Shown in pieces: positions 55,630-64,000 of a stretch of 64,000 nt of DNA. Source of the stretch: Nematostella vectensis (lineage: Eukaryota; Cnidaria; Anthozoa; Actiniaria; Edwardsiidae); NCBI RefSeq assembly GCF_932526225.1, contig NC_064045.1, positions 9,604,022 to 9,668,021 on the forward strand. The letters are read 5' to 3'. A model generated the notes under the pieces. The model searched no databases and was not told where the DNA came from. It saw only the letters and a list, made by a program, of their open reading frames with translations. The translations under genes and the position numbers were made by a program. Numbering within the stretch: the first letter of the stretch is position 1; the number at the start of each line of letters is the position of its first letter.

Positions 55630-55747
55630 CAGGCTCTACACAAATAAAAGAATGTTTATAAAGCCCCGTGTAAACAACGGTAACATCGGTCTACACAAAG
55701 AAACGAATGTGCATAAAGCCCCGTGCAAATAACGGTAACATCGGTCA
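55630..55747. repeat. Tandem duplication, about 59-bp unit
   Basis: Two units share TCTACACAAA, ATAAAGCCCCGTG and AACGGTAACATCGGTC. Confidence 0.8.
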
Positions 55748-55793
55748 GCAATGCTAGCGACTCAACGCATCGTTGATGGCAAGAAAAAGGAAT

Positions 55794-56253
55794 TACCTTA
55801 TAACACTTTTTTTCGCGAAAATTGTGATGCGCAAAAAGAGTACACAATAACCATTGGTCGAGATATTAACCGTTTAATGAAGCTTTTGTAAACACCTTGT
55901 CTATTTTAATCCTCTACTGTACCCAATGTACATATTAAGCGAAAGGTCATTAGTTATCGGGGGGGGGGGGGGGGGGGCTGCTTAGCTGAATTTTTTTCTG
56001 GTTCAAAAATTGCGACCCTCCCCCAATTTAAAGCACAAAAATGGTTACCCCCCCAAAAAGGCGGCCAAAAATCAACCCCCCCCCATTACAGTTTTGATGT
56101 TTAGAGCACATTTTAATTCCACTTTGCTTGATTGTTTTGTCCCAACATCGCGAAAAGGAAGTGACCTAGTTTTTACGAAAATAATGTGTCGCGAAATATC
56201 GCCATCTAAAAATCGAGAAATTTTGACGTCGAGAAAATTAGGTGTAATAAGGA
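55794..56253. mobile_element. MITE family B copy 2
   Basis: Ends TACCTTATAACACTT and GTGTAATAAGGA correspond to the 43950-44397 copy. Shared interior blocks include GTAAACACCTTGTCTATT and TCGCGAAATATCGCCATCT. This copy has acquired a G17 tract at about 55961. Confidence 0.8.
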
Positions 56254-56779
56254 ATTGGCAAACTATTTCACAGCATCTTCCAGCACGGTGTTCAAACAGA
56301 ATTATCATTGCTGGACCGGTTATTCACCAGTATTCGCTGGTGGAACATGGCTTAACTCGTTCTACGTAGTTTTGTCTCGAGCACTCTCCTATATTTGTGC
56401 TCGAAGACTGGAATGGATTATTTATTTATGTGCTTGAGTGTTTCTTACCCGTACACACTATCGCGTTACTGTGTAGTTGGTTGTTGATCATATCAGTCAA
56501 TCTTGTTTTAAAATCTGTTCGTTTTTCTAGCTCGCTCGGTCATTTCCTTATTAGGCATTACATACCATATTTGGGAGTCCGCTTCAATCATTATTTTGCT
56601 TTTTTTTTATCGCTCTAGAGCTTTGTAAGTCGAAAATTTTCCACGCAAACTTGCAGGAATTCGTGTTGATGTTTACTACGGTTTTGCTGGCAGCCATCTT
56701 GAATATGGAGCCTAGTCCCAAACGGTTTAAAATATATAACAGGTCTCCCGCAGCTCTTTTAGACCATTCAAAAAAACGA

Positions 56780-57195
56780 CAGCCATTGATATGTTGTTTG
56801 ACTGTCTCCCTGAACCGTAAACCCATTACTGCGGGTGTCAACGTTCTGCGAGCTCTTGCTGACGACTTTCAGCAGCCTGATGTACCATATCTTGATGCTC
56901 TCGTTAGAATTAACTTAACAACTTTAGAGCAGAGACGGTTAGAGAAATGTGCCAACTTTGTAAAATAAACCAAACCGGACAATCCCATCTTTCCGCTTGT
57001 TAATAACAGAGTCGTTCACTCGACTAATAACATGCGTCTGAGGTCTGGAAGGAATTCCCATCCAATGATTGTAAGCACCGATAAATTAAAAAATTTTGTA
57101 ACTGTAAAATTTCAAGTATAAGTGTTTTTCTTTTTCTAAATGCGCAAATTGCCTGTAATTCAGCTCTAATAACTGCTAGAGGCATCAATAAACAA

Positions 57196-57240
<45 letters not shown>
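56780..57240 (+). mobile_element. 3' end of a non-LTR retrotransposon with (TTA)n tail
   Basis: The frame from about 56780 gives VPYLDALVRINLTTLEQRRL and EKCANFVK, the end-of-RT pattern of CR1/L2-like LINEs (L-x-TLxxRRxxLC-x-F). After the stop at 56968 the next part in another frame reads RLRSGRNSHPM and DKLKNFV, the usual basic last residues. AATAAA (about 57188) and a (TTA)n microsatellite at 57197-57240 follow, as expected for LINE 3' tails. Truncated at its 5' side. Confidence 0.65.
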
Positions 57241-57242
<2 letters not shown>

Positions 57243-57649
57243 CACCTGGCTGCAATCAATGAAAATCCTTGAACCTTCTTCATTGGCTAGCAGTTAATTT
57301 GTTTCTAGTCAAGCAACCTCTCCGATATGCGCTTGCTAATCAACAACCACCAAATGTTATTCCGTTAGTTTGGAGCTAGAAAGCTGTTTATCAGTTAAAT
57401 TATTAACGAGAATTCGCAGAATACTGACAATCACATTAAGCGCGCATATAGTGCAAAAGAAGAACTTGAAGCTCTAGAATATTTGAACACATTTGAAATT
57501 TACGAATTCAAAATTTGAGTCCGAAACTCAAACCTCGCTATGAGGATAGTGAAGTTGCTTGAGTTGGTCAGTCTCGTACCCAGACGGCGCGCGATGCATT
57601 TTAGAAAAGTTGAATACGCGCACGGTGCATGTCGGTCAGGATGCGGTTT

Positions 57650-58907
57650 CGGATCAGTTCACCGTCCTGGGCCATCGTAAAGGATTTTAAAAATCGTGAA
57701 CGATTTCGAAATCGTTCACGATTTTTAAAATCCTTCACGATTTCGAAATCGTTCACGATTTTTAAAATCCTTCACGATTTCGAAATCGTTCACGATTTTT
57801 AAAATCCTTCACGATTTGGAAATCCTTCACGATTACGAAATCGTTCACGTTTTTGTATCAGTCCGGCTTCACGACTTTCGAATTTGTGTGAAATTGTTAT
57901 AGCGGATATAGCTTTCCCGTTCGCTTAGCCACCAGTGCACGGTGGAATGCGGCAAGTGCGCCCACTCGAATGCTTTCACAAGTCATTTAGATAGAAGGAA
58001 GTAGTTTGTTAAAATACTGCTCATGGGTAATACAATGTTTGAACTAAGTCTAATACACTGTAATATTTTTGTTCTCTTTTGTTCTGGCTTGACTATTACA
58101 CATTAACAATTACATTTTGTTGCACGGGATTTTGAAAACCACTCTATCACCTTTGTTAGCTTGAACATGTATTTTTCATTCAGTTCGGGGATATAGTGAC
58201 ACGGCATCGAACATACGCGTTTGGGAGGATGGGGGGGGGGGGGTAAAATTTGGATTTTTTTTAGATAATAAACAATGCAACTTATCCACTTCTCCGTATA
58301 CAAATTTAGTACATAGGTTTGGCTGAAAGTGAATTATAAAGTCAGAGTCTTCATCAACATCCCCATCATCTTTGGAGGGTTAAGTATTTAGAGCAAAATT
58401 CTGTCTCTCCGATTTCTTAGCGAAATCAAATCACCAGGATCTGCTAGATTTTTCGAAAAAGTTTGTTCTTAACTGCGCATATTTACTGCACGACAAAGTG
58501 GAACTCGTCCTCTACCGTGTCCGGACATAATTGGCATGTCCGTTCATGAACTGTTACACCTCCCCTTCTCTATTTCGAGGTCATGGTCGAGGTAAAAATG
58601 GTGGCGCAAAGTATGACGCCTCCCCCCCCCCCCCATCCCCCACCCCCCAAGCAAAAAATTAAATAATAATAATGAAATAAAGGGCTTGTAATTTGTATAA
58701 GTTGTCTTTGTTGAAATAGCATTCCATAGTGAGTCATGTGATGTGGCGACTCAAAAATCACCGGGTTTTTCTAGCTATTTAAGTACCGTAATGACTGGTA
58801 AAGACGCCCTACTTCAGATAAGCGCCCCTCTTCGATCTCGCATATTGAAATAAGTTCACCCTTCCCTATGAATCGTTCACGATGGCCCGGGACGGTGAAC
58901 TGATCCG
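57650..58907. mobile_element. Non-autonomous DNA transposon, 1258 bp, 6-bp target duplication
   Basis: The left end CGGATCAGTTCACCGTCC and right end GGACGGTGAACTGATCCG are inverted repeats; with GGGCCATCG next to them they span about 30 bp, one mismatch. Direct repeats CGGTTT at 57644-57649 and 58908-58913 look like a target site duplication. A palindromic tandem array sits just inside the left end. No transposase frame is present. Confidence 0.8.
57680..57860. repeat. 56-bp perfect palindrome running into a 37-bp palindromic tandem array
   Basis: 57680-57735 is a perfect palindrome with 28-bp arms centred on TTTCGAAA. The following DNA repeats CGATTTCGAAATCGTTCACG with AAAATCCTTCA at a period of about 37 bp for four to five units. 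Confidence 0.92.
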
Positions 58908-59612
58908 CGGTTTCCGGGTCGGAATTCCGCTTCAGAGTTCCTTGGATCTCTTGCAACAGCAAATAACGACTAGGTACGATTCTTAGTGTGATGATAATAG
59001 TTAGTTAGTGTGATGATGTTGAGAATGATGATAAAATTTATGTTATTGTGGTTATGATGATATTCATGATTAAGATGGCAAAAAAAAAAGAAATAGAAGA
59101 AAAAGGAAAACAAGTAAAATAACAAAAAAATCTTTATTTTCTCTCTTGTAATATTAAGATAGTTGTAATAATGCAATACGGACTTGCATTAATATTGTAA
59201 TTTGCATGTAACCTATGTATTGTTTTTACTCTAGGTATCAGTCATTTGTTGTTGTTGGCAACGTGTTGCTTTTATTTTTAATAATGATGTCGATAATGAT
59301 GATAAAAATGATAGCCGTGAAACAGTAGTGTTGTTATTGTTCAGGTGGTGTCAATGTGTTTTAAAAACACCACAAATCATTTTTTTTATTTGGTTTTAAT
59401 ATCAAACATCAACTTAATATAATTCTTCACGATCATTTGACACATTTTGTCATACACACAGTCAAACAGATGACCTATGATTGCGCTGAATAGCGTTATG
59501 ACTAAAATAACTAGTACATCAATGAATAAAATCGTCTTGATTTATTCGGTTAATAATTCTAAATACTAGATAAATCAAAACAGTCTACAATCTCCTACTA
59601 ATGTAACTGACA

Positions 59613-59830
59613 TACACCTATTTCTAATAAGGTTGCTCTCAGAGAATTCAAGTAATGTAACCCGAAATGTTTCAGGTGTCAAATAAATGAGAAAATGATC
59701 TCAATTCCAGGCTTCAAAAGCGTTAGCAAATTTCTCAGCTTTCAGAATTTAGCCATGTATTAATTACCAATGAACAACTGGGGTTAAGAACACATGGATT
59801 CGCCAGTGCAACCTTTTTTTAAAAGGTGTA
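59613..59830. mobile_element. MITE with TACACC/GGTGTA ends, copy 2
   Basis: Same ends as 1046-1246 (TACACCTATTTCTAATAAGG and AAAAGGTGTA) and a related interior (ACCAATGAACAACTGGGGTT). TA at both flanks. Confidence 0.7.
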
Positions 59831-61134
59831 TATTAACATATATCTAACATATATATTTATATACATTACTAAACATATTTGACCCATTTTATGGATCTGC
59901 CATTACGGTTTTGAATATGTACAATAAATGAGAAATCAAAGAATGATAATTTTAAAAACAACATATCCCTCATTCCATCGTTTGGCAATCAAAACTAAAC
60001 AAATATACGCCCAATACTTTTGAATTTGATTTATGTACAATACTGTTTTCGTATCAAAATATAAACTCATACACACCTATGTCCACCAACGCCAAACCTT
60101 CGAAAAATGTACCATGTTTTTAAAGGAAAACATCAAGCTTATCATAGGAAAAACCCTGTTATTCCAGAAGCACAATCAATGCATACCCACCCCCTCAAAA
60201 CGATTAAACAGGAAATTCCGTGGAGTGGGGTCTTTTATTGCCGATTCCCAGGGGTCATCTATGATTTTTTTTTTTCCTTGTGGGAAGCTTGCTCTTTTCT
60301 AGGATCGCGCACAGTGTATCCAGATTCGTTAATTGTTAATTGTTTTAAAGCCAGACCAATTAAGAAACTACTCTTTGCAAACTATAAAACATAGTACACG
60401 CTTCGCGGAATAACGTCTTCTTAAAAGATGGATACATACGTTATGATATAAAACTGCAGGCCATGTTACTAAGTGCCTTATTAATGAAAATAAATAGATT
60501 ATAGAGAACTATGACCAACCGACAATTGTACCACTGCCATTATTGTACCCTTTTTTTTACTGGTCTCTCGGGTAGATTGAGCAATAGTGTAGTAAACCTC
60601 TGTCAGCTGCTGTCATTTTGTCGTACTAGCAAAGCGTCCAGTGTGAAAAAGCATCCATTTCTATCGGTTGACTTGTAGGGGATGCTTTCGAGATAATTTC
60701 GATTGGATTTGGTAAAAGTATGAAAGATCATTGGATGTTTTTTTTCGAGACTTCTCACAATTTGTCTTCTAATTTTGAATTAATCAATGACAAATGTGCA
60801 TGTGACTACTGGGGCTCTTTCGAACCTACGTTCGACGCTCTGTAGCCAAGGTACATAGGGAATATAAATTGTGAGGATAAAGGTTCTGGGTAATTAAAGT
60901 TTACGGGTAATTAAAATTTAAAAAACACGAGAGTATTTCATCAGGAGGTTACGTGGCGCATTCTAAAATATCTGAAACGTTTTAAAAACATAACTGATTT
61001 CGCGAACGTAAAACGATATGCTAAAATGTAACATTACGCAACTCTACATTAACCCCATATAATTCCTCGTGTTTATCATTCTGATCACTACAAAAGTCTA
61101 TAGGACATTTCCTGGCCTTTAGTAAAAACCTTGC

Positions 61135-61462
61135 AGTTTTTTTGATACAATGTAGGATCTTACTAATATAACCATTGATAACGTCACAACTACGTTGCCA
61201 AATGACTGGCAAATATCTATTCCGGGGCCGCTTGATTTCAATTACACTCAATGTTTTTTTATACGATGTAGAATCTTATTCATATAACCATTGATAACGC
61301 CACAACTACGTTGCCAAATGACTGGCAAATATCTATTTCGGGGCCGCTTGATTTCAATTACACTCAATGTTTTTTTAATACGATGTAGAATCTTATTCAT
61401 ATAACCATCGATAACGTCACAACTACGTTGCCAAATGACTGGCAAATATCTGTTTCGGGGGT
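61135..61462. repeat. Tandem array, about 120-bp unit, three copies
   Basis: Units share ACAACTACGTTGCCAAATGA, CTGGCAAATATCT and TTTCAATTACACTCAATG. Minus-strand frames here only translate the repeat. Confidence 0.9.
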
Positions 61463-61680
61463 TTCAGAGTAAACTGATTGGCAGCTGTCACTCCAACAGT
61501 AAAATAATTGGCAGCTGCCACTCAGAGTAAACTGATTGGCAGCTGCCACTCCTACAGTAAAATAATAGGCAGCTGCCACTCCTACAGTAAAATAATTGGC
61601 AGCTGTCACTCCTACAGTAAAATAATTGGCAGCTGTCACTCCTACAGTAAAATAATTGGCAGCTGCCACTTTTCCAGAAG
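61462..61680. repeat. 30-bp minisatellite with CAGTAAAATAATTGGCAGCT unit
   Basis: About seven units of 30 bp, CAGTAAAATAATTGGCAGCT followed by GTCACTCCTA or GCCACTCCTA. It directly abuts the 120-bp array. Confidence 0.92.
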
Positions 61681-62203
61681 AAATACTGGCAACTGGGACG
61701 GTAAAATAAGTACAGTAACAGCTATCCTATCTAAAAACTAAAAAAAAAAAACATTCAGACAGACGACTGATACCTGTCACTCTTGTAGTAAAATGATTGA
61801 CGGTTTTTACCCTTGCAGATAAAGCTATTCACAAAGCCGTACCCCGTTTTTGTCAGTAGGACTGAACCGTATGGCTTCATTATAAGGACTGAAATATCCT
61901 AACATTGTTCTCTTCACTTCTCGACTTAGAAATCTATACCTTAATATTTACCGTCCTCATATGGTCTTTCGTCTACACTCTTCCATTTAAAGTGTATATA
62001 CCTTAATGAATACAGCGGAACCCTGTCAACTCGAACGGTCAAGGGGAGCGAAAAACAGTAAAATTATCCGAGATCGAGTTACCAGAGTTCGAGTTAGCAG
62101 GGAGTTAGGGTTATCTGAGTTTTAGTTAGCGGGGAGTTAGGGTTGTCCGGGTTCGAGTAAGAGGATTTCTCTGTTTTACCATACCATCCTCCAATAGTTT
62201 GCC

Positions 62204-62349
62204 TTACTCCTCAACTTCCGCCCAGGCCTCCTCGGCCTTGGTGTAGTATTTATTTGCGAGTTTGCCTTTCATGGCGGCCATCGCCTCGTCTCCTGCACTA
62301 GAGAACAAATCCCCTGCGCATTGTGGGTCCCTTTCCAGCTCAGGGCCGC
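62204..62349 (-). CDS. EEF2K: Last exon of eukaryotic elongation factor 2 kinase
   Basis: Minus-strand translation GGPELERDPQCAGDLFSSAG then DEAMAAMKGKLANKYYTKAE and EAWAEVEE, stop TAA at 62204-62206. This is the conserved C-terminus of eEF2K (A-M-K-G-x-L-A-N-x-Y-Y-x-K-A-E-E-A-W). In the family, the SEL1-like C-terminal part is needed to bind and phosphorylate eEF2 and so slow translation elongation. The exon begins after TTTTCCAG; the phase agrees with the exon at 63209. The kinase domain is not in this window. Confidence 0.88.
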
Positions 62350-62424
62350 CTGGAAAACCAAACCGGGACAAGGGCACATTAGGAAGAATAAGGAACGGAG
62401 CTGGGCCGACTTTATCCAGAATAA

Positions 62425-62670
62425 GTGACTTGAACTAAGAAGCCACGCGACTTAAAGAAATCACGCGAATTAAGCCAAGAAACCACGCGACTTGAACTAA
62501 GAAATCACGCGACTTGAACTAAGAAATCACGCGACTTGAACTAAGAAACCACGCGACTTGAACTAAGAAATCACGCGACTTTAACTAAAAAATCACGCGA
62601 CTTGAACTAAGAAACCACGCGACTTGAACCAAGAAACCACGCGACTTGAACTAAAAAATCACGCGAAATG
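62425..62670. repeat. 22-bp minisatellite in the last eEF2K intron
   Basis: About eleven units of GACTTGAACTAAGAAATCAC plus GC, with small variants. Confidence 0.93.
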
Positions 62671-63208
62671 TCTGCGGCCGTCACGCCAGAGAGCAACGGA
62701 TACAATAAAATCTTTCAATAAAAATAAGCCTTTTCTAGCATAGAGACTTCGAAGAAAATTCGTAAACGCTGATAAATTTGCTTTTTATTGTTGTTATTTT
62801 GCCGCCAAAAAACGGGGCGTTCGCGAGTTTGCCGTCGCGGGACTCCTTTGTGCAAGTCGCCTATAGCAGCCATACTCTGAGTTATTCTAATTAAAAAAAG
62901 GGGGGGGGGGGGGGGCTTGGCCGGACTGCTCAATAAGGAACTCTGCGCTGGCATGGAGTCTACAAGTATGAGAGCTGGGTGTGGTATGTTAATAGCCCTT
63001 TGTCCATGCGCACAGACACCCATAATAACAGATTGGTTAGCTAGGTCTAGCAAGACTGGACCGCCACTCAACGTAGTAGACTGGGCCGGGATCTTACCGT
63101 GGTCCTTTATTTGAGACTCAAAAGCCAGTACCACTGAGCTTTGCGACCGCTGACGCAACGTAGGCGCTAACAAAGGGAAACCACATACGTAACAGGTATG
63201 TGACTTAC

Positions 63209-63348
63209 CTGTAAAGTAGAGCTCCGCCTGGCGGGACAACAGGGTGTGTACTGGGTCATCGAGTAGCGTGTTCTCTGGCAAGTCATCCTCGTCGATCACA
63301 TCGATCGCGTTTTGATACCATTTCACTGCTTCCTTCCACGAACGCTTC
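63209..63348 (-). CDS. EEF2K: Penultimate exon of eukaryotic elongation factor 2 kinase
   Basis: Between acceptor GCTTCAG (minus strand) at 63349 and donor ACAG/gtaagt at 63208. It translates to KRSWKEAVKWYQNAIDVIDE and DDPVHTLLSRQAELYFTG, matching the SEL1-like region of eEF2K just before its final exon. The last G joins GC of the next exon to keep GG-PELE in frame. Longer open reading into the intron (to 62715) is only readthrough. Upstream exons must lie beyond 64000 or in unrecognised short pieces. Confidence 0.85.
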
Positions 63349-64000
63349 CTGAAGCATTAAAGTATAAAGCTTGGTTCTCACTAGGACGCACGCGCAAGCG
63401 AACCCGATTACTTGATTTTCTTGTGTTTGACCGATTCTCACTTATGTTGCGCTTTGCGTTTTTATGTGCTTGCATCCGAGAGAACCAGCCTTAAGTTCCC
63501 ATCACTGAATATTTTTTAGTTAATCTGATGTTTAACCTACAACAGATTGAAGCAGAAATGGTTTTCGTCTCAAATGGCTGAGTAGTAGCATAAACTAAAT
63601 AAAATTAAGTTAAATATATTGAGGTTCCCGATTTAGAAAAAAATATCATCATTTTATACTTAAGAAACAGAACTGATCATCTTTATTGTAGGGTTAATTG
63701 AATTTCGATTTGAGCCAAACGGATATCGTTCGCTATTAAAATCTTATTTGGATGATTTATAGACTGTGTCATGCAATTCAAATCAACAGAATTTACACTC
63801 AAGGCAAAAAAAAAGAATCAACGGTATTGCAAGAAACTAATGAGGATTCAAGCGGATACAATTCACTACTGAAAGATTACATTCCCATAGATTTGGCGTC
63901 AGTAAAACATACGTCAAACTTACCTTACCTGTAGGCTTTGATATTTTTTCCAGCACGAAAACCCCGTAAACACGGAGTTCGCACACAGGTATCCCAAGCT

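Larger units (their letters stand above)
53550..56640. other. Gene-free repeat-rich stretch
   Basis: Between the GPCR cluster and a LINE end I find only MITE family C copy 2, MITE family B copy 2, a short tandem duplication (55630-55747), and AT-rich sequence. Confidence 0.5.

Noticed and set aside
61135-61680. CRISPR-like regular repeats
   Set aside because: Units are contiguous with no unique spacers; these are plain tandem arrays in a eukaryotic genome.
62030-62160. Tigger/pogo-like terminal sequence (CAGCGGAACCCTGTCAACTC)
   Set aside because: Only one end and several GAGTTAG-type repeats are visible; borders could not be set.
63930-64000. Possible minus-strand exon ending CTACAG/gtaagg
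   Set aside because: The donor is good, but the short translation does not fit the eEF2K region expected upstream and the window ends.

Overview
The window looks like nuclear DNA of an animal, most likely an anthozoan cnidarian such as a sea anemone. The evidence is GT-AG introns, AATAAA signals, an intronless class A GPCR cluster, dense MITE-like repeats, and a large GC-rich Polinton/Maverick whose accessory proteins I associate with cnidarian Polintons. The species call is inference.

1-5.4 kb: no convincing gene. It holds a TA-flanked MITE and two short tandem arrays.

5.5-21.0 kb (+): one 12-exon gene of about 3554 codons. A complete two-half RND/Patched-like membrane module is followed in the same uninterrupted exon by an animal-FAS-type polyketide synthase. 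The order is RND, KS, AT, DH, ER-like, KR, ACP, TE, then a C-terminal tail. All 11 introns that I placed are GT-AG and keep the reading phase. The gene suggests a membrane-anchored synthase that makes and may export a polyketide or lipid. This fusion is the main discovery of the window. Its last exon lies in a tandem duplication, and an inverted repeat in intron 10 supplies a possible alternative 3' end.

21.0-26.0 kb: repeats, including a diverged tandem array and a tRNA-derived SINE.

26.0-40.0 kb: a degraded Polinton of about 14 kb, clearly more GC-rich than its flanks. It has long terminal inverted repeats that each carry a copy of the same gene. Inside are a PolB-SF1 helicase fusion, a retroviral-type integrase, a packaging ATPase, a double-jelly-roll-type major capsid candidate, a penton-like candidate and several small membrane proteins. 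Most genes carry single stops or frameshifts, so the copy looks dead.

40.6-41.5 kb (+): an intact intronless DCUN1D3-like neddylation gene behind a 36-bp perfect palindrome.

43.4-53.6 kb (-): a cluster of two intact intronless class A GPCRs and one GPCR fragment, among MITEs, LINE fragments and local duplications.

53.6-62.2 kb: no host gene seen. It holds members of MITE families also found elsewhere in the window, a LINE 3' end with a TTA tail, a 1.26-kb TIR element with a 6-bp target duplication, and minisatellites.

62.2-63.35 kb (-): the last two exons of an eEF2K orthologue. The rest of that gene would lie beyond the right edge.
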